Shown: piece by piece, positions 35,017 through 43,790 of the stretch
Layout: every line of letters begins with the position of its first letter
How positions within the stretch are numbered: the stretch's first letter is position 1
Origin: an uncultured Butyrivibrio sp.
GTDB taxonomy: Bacteria > Bacillota > Clostridia > Lachnospirales > Lachnospiraceae
Assembly: GCA_945928575.1 (NCBI GenBank)
Contig: CAMENP010000005.1
Coordinates: 92,167-156,166 of the forward strand
DNA: 64,000 bases
Reading direction: 5' to 3'
Notes under the pieces: model-generated
Told to the model about the DNA's origin: nothing
What the model saw: the letters and a program-made list of their open reading frames with translations, nothing else
The model's database searches: none
Position numbers and translations under genes: made by a program

Positions 35017-35055
35017 TAAAAAAAGATGCAGAATATATCATAAAATATATCTGCA
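35017..35055 (-). terminator. Intrinsic terminator after the PadR-DUF1700-DUF4097 operon
   Basis: TGCAGAATATAT (35027-35038) and ATATATCTGCA (35045-35055) form a stem with one bulge, with a T run in the minus direction (opposite 35017-35024) and A run beyond the other side. Confidence 0.75.
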
Positions 35056-35070
35056 CCTAAAAAAATACAA

Positions 35071-35913
35071 TTACGGTTCTTCAAATTTCATTGATACACT
35101 GCCCATATCGCAATCGATATCAACATCGTGCACCTTATCCGACTTAAGGCCTCCGTTATCATCAAAACTACTGCTTCCCATATCAGTTTTAATATTGTAA
35201 TGATATGAGTCCCTGCTGTAATATGTCGTGATATCGACACTTCCCATGCTGCAGTTCAGATCCATGTCACAGTCAAAATAGCCCTTCAGTTCGGCGCTGC
35301 CCATGTCAAGTTCTGCCTTAAGCGACCCGGTTACACTTCCCGAGACCACTGCTCTTCCCATGTCCGCAGATATAATCATGTCATCTGCTTTAATATCACT
35401 GCACACAATTTCGCCCATATTGCAGTCAGTATCAAAATACTTACTGTCAATATCGCTTATATTCACACTTCCCATATCCGCTGTTACTTTGACAGAATCC
35501 AATACGGTTTCCGGCACATATATCCTGATATATGAATCGGAGTATCCGGACAGTTTCGGAAACGTGAAGTTGAATCCGTTCTCTGTCTTGCGTTCCCTTA
35601 TCACAAGCTTTCCGTCCCTCACTTCGCATACCGGGTTATCTGAATAAAGCCTGTATTCAACCGCATATTCATTCTTATCATTTTTAACAATTTCAACCCC
35701 GGCGATATCAGCTTCTACGTCCACTGACTTAAAATCGTCCATTTTCGTATATCCCATATCTTTTGCTTCCGGAAGTCCGACATTAATGCCGACCCTGTTC
35801 CAGATTTCAAAATTTCTGTCAGCTCCGGACACTATTCCCACACCGGTAAACACTCCGCCGAGAATAATAAGAACTCCGGCTATGATTCCCGCTATTGCAT
35901 AAAATTTCTTCAT
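35071..35913 (-). CDS. DUF4097 beta-helix protein with DMGS repeats
   Basis: 280 residues, GAGGACGG upstream. Membrane segment or signal at residues 5-28, then an outer domain. The second half shows seven repeats of about 20 residues, each centred on DMGS or a variant (ADMGSVNI, CNMGEIVC, ADMGRAVV, DMGSAELK, CSMGSVDI, TDMGSSSF, CDMGSVSM). This is the DUF4097 right-handed beta-helix architecture. It follows DUF1700 and PadR genes with small gaps, the typical envelope-stress or adhesion-like operon of Firmicutes. Exact role unknown. Confidence 0.85.
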   Translation of the reverse strand: MKKFYAIAGIIAGVLIILGGVFTGVGIVSGADRNFEIWNRVGINVGLPEAKDMGYTKMDDFKSVDVEADIAGVEIVKNDKNEYAVEYRLYSDNPVCEVRDGKLVIRERKTENGFNFTFPKLSGYSDSYIRIYVPETVLDSVKVTADMGSVNISDIDSKYFDTDCNMGEIVCSDIKADDMIISADMGRAVVSGSVTGSLKAELDMGSAELKGYFDCDMDLNCSMGSVDITTYYSRDSYHYNIKTDMGSSSFDDNGGLKSDKVHDVDIDCDMGSVSMKFEEP

Positions 35914-35925
35914 ATATCCGTCCTC

Positions 35926-36522
35926 CTATTTCTCTGCGCCCGCAAATGCGGCATATTTTTTCTTCTTACGCTTAGCTGATGCATTCTTACAGCCTTTCAC
36001 AATGGAGCTGATTATAAGCACACAGAGCATTGAAATCAAAACGCCGGCTCCCGTGCACAGACAGCCTATTCCCGCTGCAAGCATCCCGTTCGCGCCGCTT
36101 GTAAATGATTCAACAATTCCGCCAAACACGCATACAACTCCGCCGATAAGCAGGGCGATTGCAATCGCCACTATCGATACCGCAACCGCACATACCGCTG
36201 CAGCAATACCTATCAGCACACACAGTAACGCGAGCCACATAGGTGAACCTATAACTGCTATAAAAATGATCCACCCGACGGGAAGTCCTTTCTTCTTCGC
36301 ATTGAGCTTAACATCGCCCGGCTGTCTGCCACGGTACTCTGCCACAATACGTCCGGCAAGCTCCGACGGTGCTCCGAGTTCCTGTATTACTTCCTGTTCT
36401 TTCTCTATTCCGGCATCTGCAAAATATTCTGAATAATACTGCATCACGTTATTGTATTCATCTGCCGGAAGTTCATTGCGGATGCAGTTGTTAAGCGCAC
36501 CAAGATATTCAAAGCTGTTCAT
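35926..36522 (-). CDS. DUF1700 (HAAS-domain) membrane protein
   Basis: 198 residues from the ATG at 36522, with TGGAGG 8 bases upstream. Residues 1-65 form the cytoplasmic helical HAAS signalling domain (LGALNNCIRNELPADEYNNV, VIQELGAPSELAGRIVAEY), followed by several membrane helices (about 90-175) and a basic tail. Such proteins work with PadR repressors. It overlaps the padR gene by 14 bases, and DUF4097 follows 12 bases later. Confidence 0.88.
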   Translation of the reverse strand: MNSFEYLGALNNCIRNELPADEYNNVMQYYSEYFADAGIEKEQEVIQELGAPSELAGRIVAEYRGRQPGDVKLNAKKKGLPVGWIIFIAVIGSPMWLALLCVLIGIAAAVCAVAVSIVAIAIALLIGGVVCVFGGIVESFTSGANGMLAAGIGCLCTGAGVLISMLCVLIISSIVKGCKNASAKRKKKKYAAFAGAEK

Positions 36523-36835
36523 TCCCATTTCCTCCATAAAAGATTCCATCCAGGCTGTTCTTATAATTGTTCCATTCGGTCTTGTAATAATTTAACCGCT
36601 TACGGCCTTCATCCGTAATACGGTAATACCTCCTGTTACGTCCCTGAAAAGCCATGTCATATGTCGTAAGACAGTTATCTTTCTGGAGACGCCGCAGCAC
36701 CGGATACAGCGTGGATTCAGATATATCCACAATTTCTTTCACATTCTGCGTCAGCACATAGCCGTAGGTATCCCCGCGGTCAAGTATGGCAAGCACACAT
36801 GCATCAAGAAGTGCGGAACCAAGTTGAAAAATCAT
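36509..36835 (-). CDS. PadR-family transcriptional regulator
   Basis: 108 residues, TAGGAGGCAAAT upstream. Winged helix with DACVLAILDRGDTYGYVL, SESTLYPVLRRLQKDNCL, and GRNRRYYRITDEGRKRL: the PadR pattern. It likely represses its own operon through ATTATAC-GCT-GTATAAT at 36861-36877, next to the -10. Confidence 0.92.
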   Translation of the reverse strand: MIFQLGSALLDACVLAILDRGDTYGYVLTQNVKEIVDISESTLYPVLRRLQKDNCLTTYDMAFQGRNRRYYRITDEGRKRLNYYKTEWNNYKNSLDGIFYGGNGNEQL

Positions 36836-36860
36836 ATTTGCCTCCTATTTTTCATGCAAT

Positions 36861-36919
36861 ATTATACGCTGTATAATATTGTCTGTTCGTATAATACTAT
36901 TCCGTTTATAAAATGTCAA
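36861..36919 (-). promoter_or_regulatory. Promoter and operator of the padR operon
   Basis: TTGACA (36914-36919) - 17 bases - TATTAT (36891-36896) on the minus strand, with the -35 inside the end of the LysR gene. A 7-3-7 palindrome ATTATAC-GCT-GTATAAT (36861-36877) and a further GTATAAT copy at 36890-36896 provide probable PadR sites. Confidence 0.7.
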
Positions 36920-37808
36920 TATGTTTTTTCATCAGAGTTTTTCTGAATTCGCCCGCCGCGGCACTGAGACCCCTTTTGGTATCGTATATAAGGCTGATTT
37001 CCCTCTTGGGTACTCCTTCTTCTATTTCAATCGGATAAATTCTTCCGGCGGCAATCGATTCGGATGCGACTTTCTCGGGTACAAAACCCAATCCCAGATT
37101 ATTTTCCAGCATCGGAAGTATCAGATCCGCCGTAGCCACCTCTATATCCGGTGCAAATTCGAGTCCGTGTTCCGCAAAGTATTTACTGTATAAATCGTAG
37201 GTAGCTGTGTTTTTTTCCAATGATACAAATGAACAGTTTTCCACATCAGCCAGTTTTCGCGGCTTTGCCGCAAGTTCCTTATATCCGGTTCCGCCTGCGA
37301 GAATACTTTTGAAATTGCAGATAGATTTGGTTTTAACCGGCGCTTCCGCCTTAACAGGTGTAGTCACGACCGCAAAATCAATCTGCGCATTCTTAAGCGC
37401 CGCCATCGCCTGCGGTGTCGAATAATTATGTATCTTAACCCGGACATCCGGATGTTTTTCATGATATTCATGTATAACATCAAACAGAAAAAGGTGTAAT
37501 GCTGTCTCACTTGCACCGATTGTTACCACGCCTCCTCCAAGCATGGCTCTGCCCGTCAGTTCTTCCTCCGCAGTCTGCAGCTGTTCGACTGCGGGCTGCA
37601 CATATCCGTAAAGGCGTTCTCCGTCTTCCGTGAGCACAACGCCTTTATTGGAGCGTACCATCAGCTGGCATCCGAGCTCTCCTTCGAGAAGTTTCATTAC
37701 TCTTGTAATATTAGGCTGATTATTCTGCAATGCCTTTGCGGCTTTGGAAATGTTCTGGTATTTGGCTACATAATAAAATATTTTGTAATACTCGAAATTG
37801 ATTGACAT
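36906..37808 (-). CDS. LysR-family transcriptional regulator (divergent from MATE pump)
   Basis: 300 residues from the ATG at 37808 (AAGGAGAGAAGAC upstream). Winged helix: FEYYKIFYYVAKYQNISKAA, NNQPNITRVMKLLEGELG. Effector-binding domain: residues about 90-295. It is divergent from the MATE transporter gene with about 134 bases between start codons and back-to-back promoters, so it probably controls that gene in response to a small molecule. Confidence 0.88.
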   Translation of the reverse strand: MSINFEYYKIFYYVAKYQNISKAAKALQNNQPNITRVMKLLEGELGCQLMVRSNKGVVLTEDGERLYGYVQPAVEQLQTAEEELTGRAMLGGGVVTIGASETALHLFLFDVIHEYHEKHPDVRVKIHNYSTPQAMAALKNAQIDFAVVTTPVKAEAPVKTKSICNFKSILAGGTGYKELAAKPRKLADVENCSFVSLEKNTATYDLYSKYFAEHGLEFAPDIEVATADLILPMLENNLGLGFVPEKVASESIAAGRIYPIEIEEGVPKREISLIYDTKRGLSAAAGEFRKTLMKKHIDIL

Positions 37809-37879
37809 GTCTTCTCTCCTTATATTTATTTCATATACCTGATATATCAATTATATATTTTTAATATTTTATATTGCAA

Positions 37880-37908
37880 AGTATAATACAGGCAGATGTT
37901 ATGGTCAA
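37880..37908 (-). promoter_or_regulatory. LysR promoter, facing the MATE promoter
   Basis: Minus-strand TTGACC (37903-37908) - 17 bases - TATACT (37880-37885). A plus-strand -10 TATAAT (37882-37887) overlaps it, with only a weak -35 (TTTTAA) for the MATE gene, as expected for a promoter that needs activation. Confidence 0.6.
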
Positions 37909-37942
37909 TATTTGATTTAGATTATTTAAGGAAGTGTGTGTT

Positions 37943-39277
37943 ATGAACAGAGATTTAACAGTGGGAAAACCGTCACAGATATTATGGAGATTCTGTCTGC
38001 CTCTATTTGGCAGCATTATTTTTCAGCAGTTGTATAACATTGCGGACAGTCTTGTTGCCGGTAAATTCATTGGCGAGAATGCTCTTGCTGCAGTCGGCAA
38101 CGGATATGAGATCACTTTGATATTTATAGCTTTTGCTTTCGGATGTAACATCGGCTGCTCCGTAATCGTGTCCAATTTCTTCGGCGCCGGCCGCTACAAC
38201 GATGTCAAAACCACCGTATATACTACTATGATTTCAAGTGGTATTCTATGTATGATACTTATGGCATGCGGTCTGCTTTTCGGCCGCAGCCTTCTCGGAC
38301 TTATAAATACACCCACAGAGGTCATCGACGATTCTCTTCTCTACCTTAACATATATATATTCGGTCTGCCGTTTCTTTTCTTCTACAATGTGGCAACCGG
38401 TATTTTCTCAGCTATGGGCGATTCCAGAACGCCTTTTGTTTTCCTTGCCATATCGTCCACAAGCAATATTGCGATGGACATTCTTTTTGTCAAGGCCTTC
38501 AATATGGGGATTGCAGGTGTGGCATGGGCTACGTTCTTATGCCAGAGCATAAGCTGTATTCTTTCGATCATTATCGTGCTTAAGCGCCTTCACAGCCTCA
38601 AATGCAATGAAGACGAGCGTGTGCGTGTTTTTGACATACATATATTCGGCAGGATTGCCGCAATCGCAGTTCCAAGCATCCTGCAGCAGAGCTTTATTTC
38701 CGTCGGCAACATCATAATCCAGAGTGTCATAAACGGATTCGGCACAAGTGTCATGGCCGGTTATTCCGCCGCCGTCAAGCTCAACAATCTTGTAATCACT
38801 TCACTAACAACACTCGGCAACGGCATTTCCAACTACACAGCCCAGAATCTCGGTGCCGGTAAAAAAGAAAGAATCCGCCCCGGTTTCTTCGCGGGCGGAA
38901 AGCTTGTATGGATCATATGTGTCCCTTTTATTATATTATATTGGGTTGCCGGCCGTTACCTGCTTCTTCTTTTTATGGAACAGAGCAGTACGTCGGCCAT
39001 TGAAACCGGAATGCAGTTCTTAAGGATCATCTCGCCGTTCTACATGATAGTCTCAATCAAGCTTGTTGCTGACGGTGTACTGCGCGGTGCCGGTAAGATG
39101 GGCCGGTTCATGATCACTACTTTTACGGACCTCATCCTAAGGGTTGCCCTCGCAATACTTCTGTCCGCACATTACGGCACTGCCGGAATATGGAGTGCAT
39201 GGCCAATCGGATGGTGCATATCGACCACGTTGTCGGTGGTATTTTTCTTCACGGGTGAGTGGAACAAAAAAAGATAG
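37943..39277 (+). CDS. MATE-family multidrug efflux transporter
   Basis: 444 residues from the ATG at 37943 (AAGGAAG upstream; a GTG three codons earlier is possible). Twelve helices in two bundles; pattern LPLFGSIIFQQLYNIADSLV, FCLPLFGSI and AAVGNGYEIT typical of MATE proteins of the NorM/DinF type, which export drugs or metabolites with Na+ or H+. Probably controlled by the divergent LysR protein. The substrate is not known. Confidence 0.92.
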   Translation: MNRDLTVGKPSQILWRFCLPLFGSIIFQQLYNIADSLVAGKFIGENALAAVGNGYEITLIFIAFAFGCNIGCSVIVSNFFGAGRYNDVKTTVYTTMISSGILCMILMACGLLFGRSLLGLINTPTEVIDDSLLYLNIYIFGLPFLFFYNVATGIFSAMGDSRTPFVFLAISSTSNIAMDILFVKAFNMGIAGVAWATFLCQSISCILSIIIVLKRLHSLKCNEDERVRVFDIHIFGRIAAIAVPSILQQSFISVGNIIIQSVINGFGTSVMAGYSAAVKLNNLVITSLTTLGNGISNYTAQNLGAGKKERIRPGFFAGGKLVWIICVPFIILYWVAGRYLLLLFMEQSSTSAIETGMQFLRIISPFYMIVSIKLVADGVLRGAGKMGRFMITTFTDLILRVALAILLSAHYGTAGIWSAWPIGWCISTTLSVVFFFTGEWNKKR

Positions 39278-39302
39278 CCACGATATAAATCATGGCTATC
39301 TC
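39264..39302 (-). terminator. Intrinsic terminator after asd
   Basis: AGATAGCCACGA (39271-39282) and TCATGGCTATCT (39290-39302 region) form a stem with one mismatch; T run in the minus direction (opposite 39265-39271). It is between the convergent MATE and asd genes. Confidence 0.75.
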
Positions 39303-39325
39303 TCCAAATTACCTTACCGGTAATA

Positions 39326-40411
39326 TTATTTAGCTGTGATATACTTCTGTGCAACGAGAAGCTCTGCGCTTAATACGGCTCCGCCTGCTGCACCTCTGAT
39401 GGTATTATGTGAAAGTCCTACGAACTTCCAGTCGAACACCGAATCCTCACGGAGACGTCCGAATGATACTCCGAAGCCGTTCTCATAATCAACATCAAGT
39501 CTTACCTGAGGTCTGTTGTCCTCTTCAAGATACTGGATGAAGTGCTCCGGTGCGCTAGGAAGCTTGAGCTCCTGCGGAAGTCCCTTGAAGTTTCTCCATC
39601 TGTCAATGATCTGTTCCTTGGTAGGCTTATTCTTGAAGTTTACAAATACCGCTGCTGTATGTCCGTTAAGTACCGGTACACGAAGACACTGTGTTGTGAT
39701 AACAGGAAGTGCTGCCTTCTCAATCTTTCCGTCAACAAGTTTGCCCATGAGTCTTAAAGGCTCCTGCTCGCTCTTCTCTTCCTCGCCTGCGATATAAGGG
39801 ATTACGTTGCCCTCCATCTCCGGCCAGTCCTTGAATGTCTTACCTGCTCCTGAAATAGCCTGGTATGTGGTAGCTACTACGAGAGTAGGCTCAAATTCCT
39901 TAAGTGCAAAGATTGCCGGTGTATAACTCTGGATTGAGCAGTTAGGCTTAACTGCGATAAATCCTCTCTTAGTGCCGAGTCTCTTCTTCTGATACTCGAT
40001 AAGTCCGTAATGCTCCGGATTGATCTCAGGAACAACCATAGGAACATCCTCTGTCCAACGGTGAGCACTGTTGTTGGAAACAACAGGAGTCTCTGTTTTG
40101 GCATAATCTTCTTCTATCTTCTTAATCTCTTCCTTGGACATGTCAACTGCGCTGAATACGAAGTCAACCTTGGAAGCTACCTCTTCAATATCATGAACAT
40201 TGTATACTATCATGTTCTTAACTGCTTCCGGCATAGGTGTTGTCATTTTCCATCTGTCACCTACAGCCTCTGCATAGGTCTTACCTGCTGAGCGAGGGCT
40301 TGCAGCAATAGCTACGACCTCAAACCACGGATGATTCTCAAGTAATGAGATAAATCTCTGTCCTACCATACCTGTTCCGCCAAGTATGCCGACTCTTAAT
40401 TTCTTTTCCAT
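39326..40411 (-). CDS. asd: Aspartate-semialdehyde dehydrogenase
   Basis: 361 residues, CAGGAGCAG upstream. NADPH-binding loop GILGGTGMVGQRF (about 8-20), catalytic cysteine in VKPNCSIQ (about residue 155), and Gln/His region TTYQAISGAGK. It reduces aspartyl phosphate to aspartate semialdehyde for lysine, threonine and methionine synthesis and for diaminopimelate. The length and VKPNCS context place it in the branch shared with archaea and fungi, also found in Clostridia. Single gene. Confidence 0.95.
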   Translation of the reverse strand: MEKKLRVGILGGTGMVGQRFISLLENHPWFEVVAIAASPRSAGKTYAEAVGDRWKMTTPMPEAVKNMIVYNVHDIEEVASKVDFVFSAVDMSKEEIKKIEEDYAKTETPVVSNNSAHRWTEDVPMVVPEINPEHYGLIEYQKKRLGTKRGFIAVKPNCSIQSYTPAIFALKEFEPTLVVATTYQAISGAGKTFKDWPEMEGNVIPYIAGEEEKSEQEPLRLMGKLVDGKIEKAALPVITTQCLRVPVLNGHTAAVFVNFKNKPTKEQIIDRWRNFKGLPQELKLPSAPEHFIQYLEEDNRPQVRLDVDYENGFGVSFGRLREDSVFDWKFVGLSHNTIRGAAGGAVLSAELLVAQKYITAK

Positions 40412-40440
40412 ATTCTTCTGCTCCTGTTTTCCTATTCTTA

Positions 40441-41778
40441 CTAATTCTTCTGGTAGAATGCGAATTCAAAGCCCTTAGCCCTGATTCCGTCTATCAAATC
40501 AGCCAACATCTTCTGATTAAGCGAAGATGACGCACTAAGCGAATAGATTGCACCTCCGTGCGCTCTTGCAAGTGCCTTGTTAAGCGCCTGCCTGGTAGTC
40601 ATCTGGCTGTCCCAGTCGGCATATGCATAACTCCAGAATACCGTCCTGTATCCTGACTTCTGCGCCGCTGCGAGCGTCTGCTCGTTAAAATATCCTGATG
40701 GCGGCCTGAAAAGGTACATTTCATATCCGAATGTTTCGTAAACGTAATTGTACAACGTATCAAGCTCACTTGTCAATTGATTTAGAGATAAATCTCCAAC
40801 CTCTTTGCCGCTTGCGGTATAATTTCCTATAACATGTCCTTCATCTATCATTCTGCGGACAAGTGCTTCGTTGTCCTTGACATACGAAAGTGTGACAAAA
40901 AATACCGCTTTGACGCCCTTTTCTTTAAGAGTATCGAGTATCTTGACCGTTTTGCCGTTCTCACCTATTTCGTTGAACGTAAGCCATATATAACTGCTCT
41001 GCGGCTCGATGAAATCGACTTTATATTTATCATAAAGGTTGGTATAATAACCGATCTGCGGCCTGTTGTTCTCCGAATCGACATTATCTCCGAGTCCGTA
41101 GTACACGCCTGTTGTATCATATGAATCCAGGTCTCCGATATCAACCCCGGCAGATGTATTCATATATGTCGAGTAATCGGAAATTCCCGTGGCACCGCCC
41201 GGAATCTTGCCCGGTTCCACCACATGAACTCTGAAATCCCTGACCGATATGTTTCCGAAAGAATCCTTCGCTATAACCTCCGCATTATAATCTCCCAGAC
41301 TGTCAAAAGAAAGTGTGTCAACCATCTCTTTATCCTTGTCCGCAAGAGTCATATCCTTTGAAAAACCGTACTCGTAATCAGAATAATCTTTCACTGATGC
41401 CACAACATTATCAAGCTGAAGAGTTCCCTGCTGTTCAAAATAAATCTCCTCGCTCTTAAGTGAAATCTCCGGAGCCTTAATGTCGGTAACCTTAATCTTA
41501 AATTCGCGCACATCCTCTCCGTATGTGACGGACGCACTGTAGGTTCCCATCTTGTCCGTATCCACATCCGACAGATCAATCGTCATATCCGCCAACATGG
41601 CCCTGGAAGCCCTGACGTAGCTTGAGATATCCGTATCAAGCTCATCGCCCACATTTACGGTAAACTCGTCCTTAACAAGATTGATCGTGTACCCGCCGCA
41701 GCCGCCAAGCATCAATACGGCAGCCGTACATATAAGAGCTGCGGGTAATAATTTAATTTTACGAATAAAATCTGCCAT
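40441..41778 (-). CDS. Lipoprotein with degenerate polysaccharide deacetylase (NodB) domain
   Basis: 445 residues from the ATG at 41778 (GAGGAG upstream). Lipobox LGGC (C27). Two Ig-like or bacterial surface beta domains at about 30-185 (YTINLVKDEFTVNVGDEL...). The C-terminal NodB fold (about 260-445) resembles the PdaA-type deacetylase: WLTFNEIGENGKT, AVFFVTLSYV, EGHVIGNYT, LFRPPSGYF, VFWSYAYADWD. The metal-binding and catalytic residues are gone: TFDDG/TFDNG is TFNEIG (269-270), HTxxH is YTASG (320-324), and the C-terminal LH is YS. It is therefore predicted to be a non-catalytic, perhaps peptidoglycan-binding, protein. Confidence 0.88.
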   Translation of the reverse strand: MADFIRKIKLLPAALICTAAVLMLGGCGGYTINLVKDEFTVNVGDELDTDISSYVRASRAMLADMTIDLSDVDTDKMGTYSASVTYGEDVREFKIKVTDIKAPEISLKSEEIYFEQQGTLQLDNVVASVKDYSDYEYGFSKDMTLADKDKEMVDTLSFDSLGDYNAEVIAKDSFGNISVRDFRVHVVEPGKIPGGATGISDYSTYMNTSAGVDIGDLDSYDTTGVYYGLGDNVDSENNRPQIGYYTNLYDKYKVDFIEPQSSYIWLTFNEIGENGKTVKILDTLKEKGVKAVFFVTLSYVKDNEALVRRMIDEGHVIGNYTASGKEVGDLSLNQLTSELDTLYNYVYETFGYEMYLFRPPSGYFNEQTLAAAQKSGYRTVFWSYAYADWDSQMTTRQALNKALARAHGGAIYSLSASSSLNQKMLADLIDGIRAKGFEFAFYQKN

Positions 41779-41858
41779 AAGAAGCTGCTCCTCATAAGTC
41801 TTAATGTGAAAACAACCCGCCATACATTACTGCATCGCGGGTATATATTTGATATAAA

Positions 41859-41929
41859 GCTGATGACGGGAATTGAACCCGTGACCCCTTCCTTACCAAG
41901 GAAGTGCTCTACCTCTGAGCCACATCAGC
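41859..41929 (-). tRNA. tRNA-Thr (anticodon GGT)
   Basis: 71 bases. Acceptor GCTGATG/CATCAGC; D stem GCTC/GAGC; anticodon stem CTTCC/GGAAG with loop TTGGTAA (anticodon GGT); T stem ACGGG/CCCGT with TTCAATT loop. No CCA encoded. It lies between sigH and the deacetylase-like gene. Confidence 0.95.
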
Positions 41930-41999
41930 GCATCTGAATAAGATATTAACATATCAATCAGAATTTATCAACAATTTTTTTATAAAAACAGTAAAAAAT

Positions 42000-42611
42000 T
42001 CAATCCATAAGTCCGGTGAGTTTCGCTCTCACTCTCTGTATCGCATTATCGACCGTCTTTGTAGTCTTGCCAAGATATGCGGCTATCTCAGAATAACTGC
42101 AGCCTTCCCTGTAAAGTTCCAAAACCTGCAGCTCCATTTTGCTCAGACTCTTGTACAACTGCTCTTCGAGCCTTGCGGCCTGATCCTTATCTATAAAAAT
42201 AGTCTCCGGGTTCATTTCGTTGCCGGATGCCAGAACATCTTTGAGACTTGCATCATCTCCCAGATCATCCGTTACCGGTGTATCAAGTGATATATACGAA
42301 TTAAGAGGACCGTTCTTCAGCCTGTTATATGCTGTTATCGCCGTCCTTATCTGCCGGCTGATGCAAAGTGAAGCAAATGTCATAAAGACGGCCTCACGCT
42401 CAGGATTATAATCTCTGATGGCTTTATATAATCCAATCATTCCTTCCTGAATAAGGTCATCATTATCAGCTCCTACCAGGAAATATGCCCTTGCTTTCAT
42501 CCTGACAAGATTTTTGTATTTCTCAACAAGCACATCCGCCGCCGGCGAATCCCCGTTACGGTATGTCATAACAAGTTCTTCATCCGACATCTTCGCATAT
42601 CTGTCATTCAT
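42000..42611 (-). CDS. sigH: RNA polymerase sigma-H factor (sporulation/stationary phase)
   Basis: 203 residues from the ATG at 42611 (AGAGGATG upstream). Region 2: DDLIQEGMIGLYKAIRDYNP and FMTFASLCISRQIRTAI; region 4: MELQVLELYREGCSYSEIAA, LGKTTKTVDNAIQRVR. Sequence and its place after rlmB match SigH of Firmicutes. It starts next to the rlmB stop; the yacP gene usually between them is missing here. Confidence 0.93.
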   Translation of the reverse strand: MNDRYAKMSDEELVMTYRNGDSPAADVLVEKYKNLVRMKARAYFLVGADNDDLIQEGMIGLYKAIRDYNPEREAVFMTFASLCISRQIRTAITAYNRLKNGPLNSYISLDTPVTDDLGDDASLKDVLASGNEMNPETIFIDKDQAARLEEQLYKSLSKMELQVLELYREGCSYSEIAAYLGKTTKTVDNAIQRVRAKLTGLMD

Positions 42612-42612
42612 A

Positions 42613-43353
42613 CTAACACATCCTCTGTCTGACGATTTCATACGCCATAACGCCCGCTGCCACCGATGCATTAAGTGAGTCTATATCACCTTTCATCGGA
42701 ATTGATGCAGTAAAATCACATTTCTCCTTAACAAGCCGTCCGACACCCTCTCCTTCATTGCCGATTACAAGACCTATCGGTCCTTTGAGGTTAAGATTAT
42801 ACATCAGTTCCCCTTTCATATCAGCGCATACGAACCAGAGGCCTTCTTTCTTAAGTTCATCTATCGCAGACGCAAGATTGGTGACTTTGGCAACCGGTGT
42901 GTAATTAAGCGCCCCTGCTGAAGTTCTTGCCACAGTCGCCGTAAGACCTACCGCGCGGTGTTTCGGTATGATCACGCCATGTGCACCGCACAGATTGGCT
43001 GTTCTTATTATCGCACCGAGATTATGCGGATCCTCTATTCCGTCAAGAATGAATATAAACGGGTCTTCGCCTTTGCTTCTCGCCGCTTCCAGAATATCGG
43101 AAACTTCAACATAATCATATGCTGCCGCATTAGCGATAACACCTTGATGGTGTCCTGTTTCAGACATATGGTCGAGTCTTTCTTTGTCTACATAATTAAT
43201 TATCGAGCCGCTTTTCTTTGCCTCGCGTAAAATAGTCATTACCGGGCCGTCCTTGCAGCCGTCAAGCACATATAACTTGTCTATCGTCTTACCGCTTCTG
43301 TAGGCCTCTATAACGGCATTACGGCCTTCTATGGTAAATTCATTGTGTTTCAT
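42613..43353 (-). CDS. rlmB: 23S rRNA 2'-O-methyltransferase, RlmB family
   Basis: 246 residues from the ATG at 43353 (GAAAGGAAATAAT upstream). SPOUT-fold methyltransferase: substrate-binding start EGRNAVIEAYRSGKTIDKLY; motif 1 LDGIEDPHNLGAIIRTA; motif 2 LVIGNEGEGVGR; motif 3 IPMKGDIDSLNASVAAGVM. It methylates G2251 of 23S rRNA in studied bacteria. It starts one base from the mrnC stop. Confidence 0.93.
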   Translation of the reverse strand: MKHNEFTIEGRNAVIEAYRSGKTIDKLYVLDGCKDGPVMTILREAKKSGSIINYVDKERLDHMSETGHHQGVIANAAAYDYVEVSDILEAARSKGEDPFIFILDGIEDPHNLGAIIRTANLCGAHGVIIPKHRAVGLTATVARTSAGALNYTPVAKVTNLASAIDELKKEGLWFVCADMKGELMYNLNLKGPIGLVIGNEGEGVGRLVKEKCDFTASIPMKGDIDSLNASVAAGVMAYEIVRQRMC

Positions 43354-43354
43354 A

Positions 43355-43789
43355 TTATTTCCTTTCGCCGTCCTGACATTCAACGGCTTCAAAACCCTTT
43401 TTCACAAGCTCCATTATACGGTCAAAACGTTTATCAAGATACAGATACCCGATAAGCGCCTCGAATCCCGTCGCCCGCCTGTAATCACCGGCAGTTGCGT
43501 TCTTGGCCCTGGTGTATGAATGTGCATTGCGTCCGCGCTTGTATGCCGCCGTCTCCTCATCCGTAAGTTCCGGCATCAACGCCTCTATCATGGCTGACTG
43601 GGTACCCGCTTTGGCAAGATTACTTGCCTTGCGGTTAAGTTTGTCAACCGGTGCATTACCCGCATATACAAGTCTCGTCCTTATGATAAGCTCGTATACG
43701 CAGTCACCTATATATGCAAGCGTCAACGGTGAATATGTTGCAAGATCGATTTTTCCGAGGTCAAAAGCCTCCGCCATCTCTTCAAACAT
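43355..43789 (-). CDS. mrnC: Mini-ribonuclease III
   Basis: 144 residues from the ATG at 43789, one base after the cysS stop. RNase III catalytic fold without the RNA-binding domain: LAYIGDCVYELIIRTRLV and ALIGYLYLDKRFDRI, plus RGRNAHSYTRAKNATAGDYR. It trims the 23S rRNA precursor in Bacillus. Full length. Confidence 0.93.
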   Translation of the reverse strand: MFEEMAEAFDLGKIDLATYSPLTLAYIGDCVYELIIRTRLVYAGNAPVDKLNRKASNLAKAGTQSAMIEALMPELTDEETAAYKRGRNAHSYTRAKNATAGDYRRATGFEALIGYLYLDKRFDRIMELVKKGFEAVECQDGERK

Positions 43790-43790
43790 A

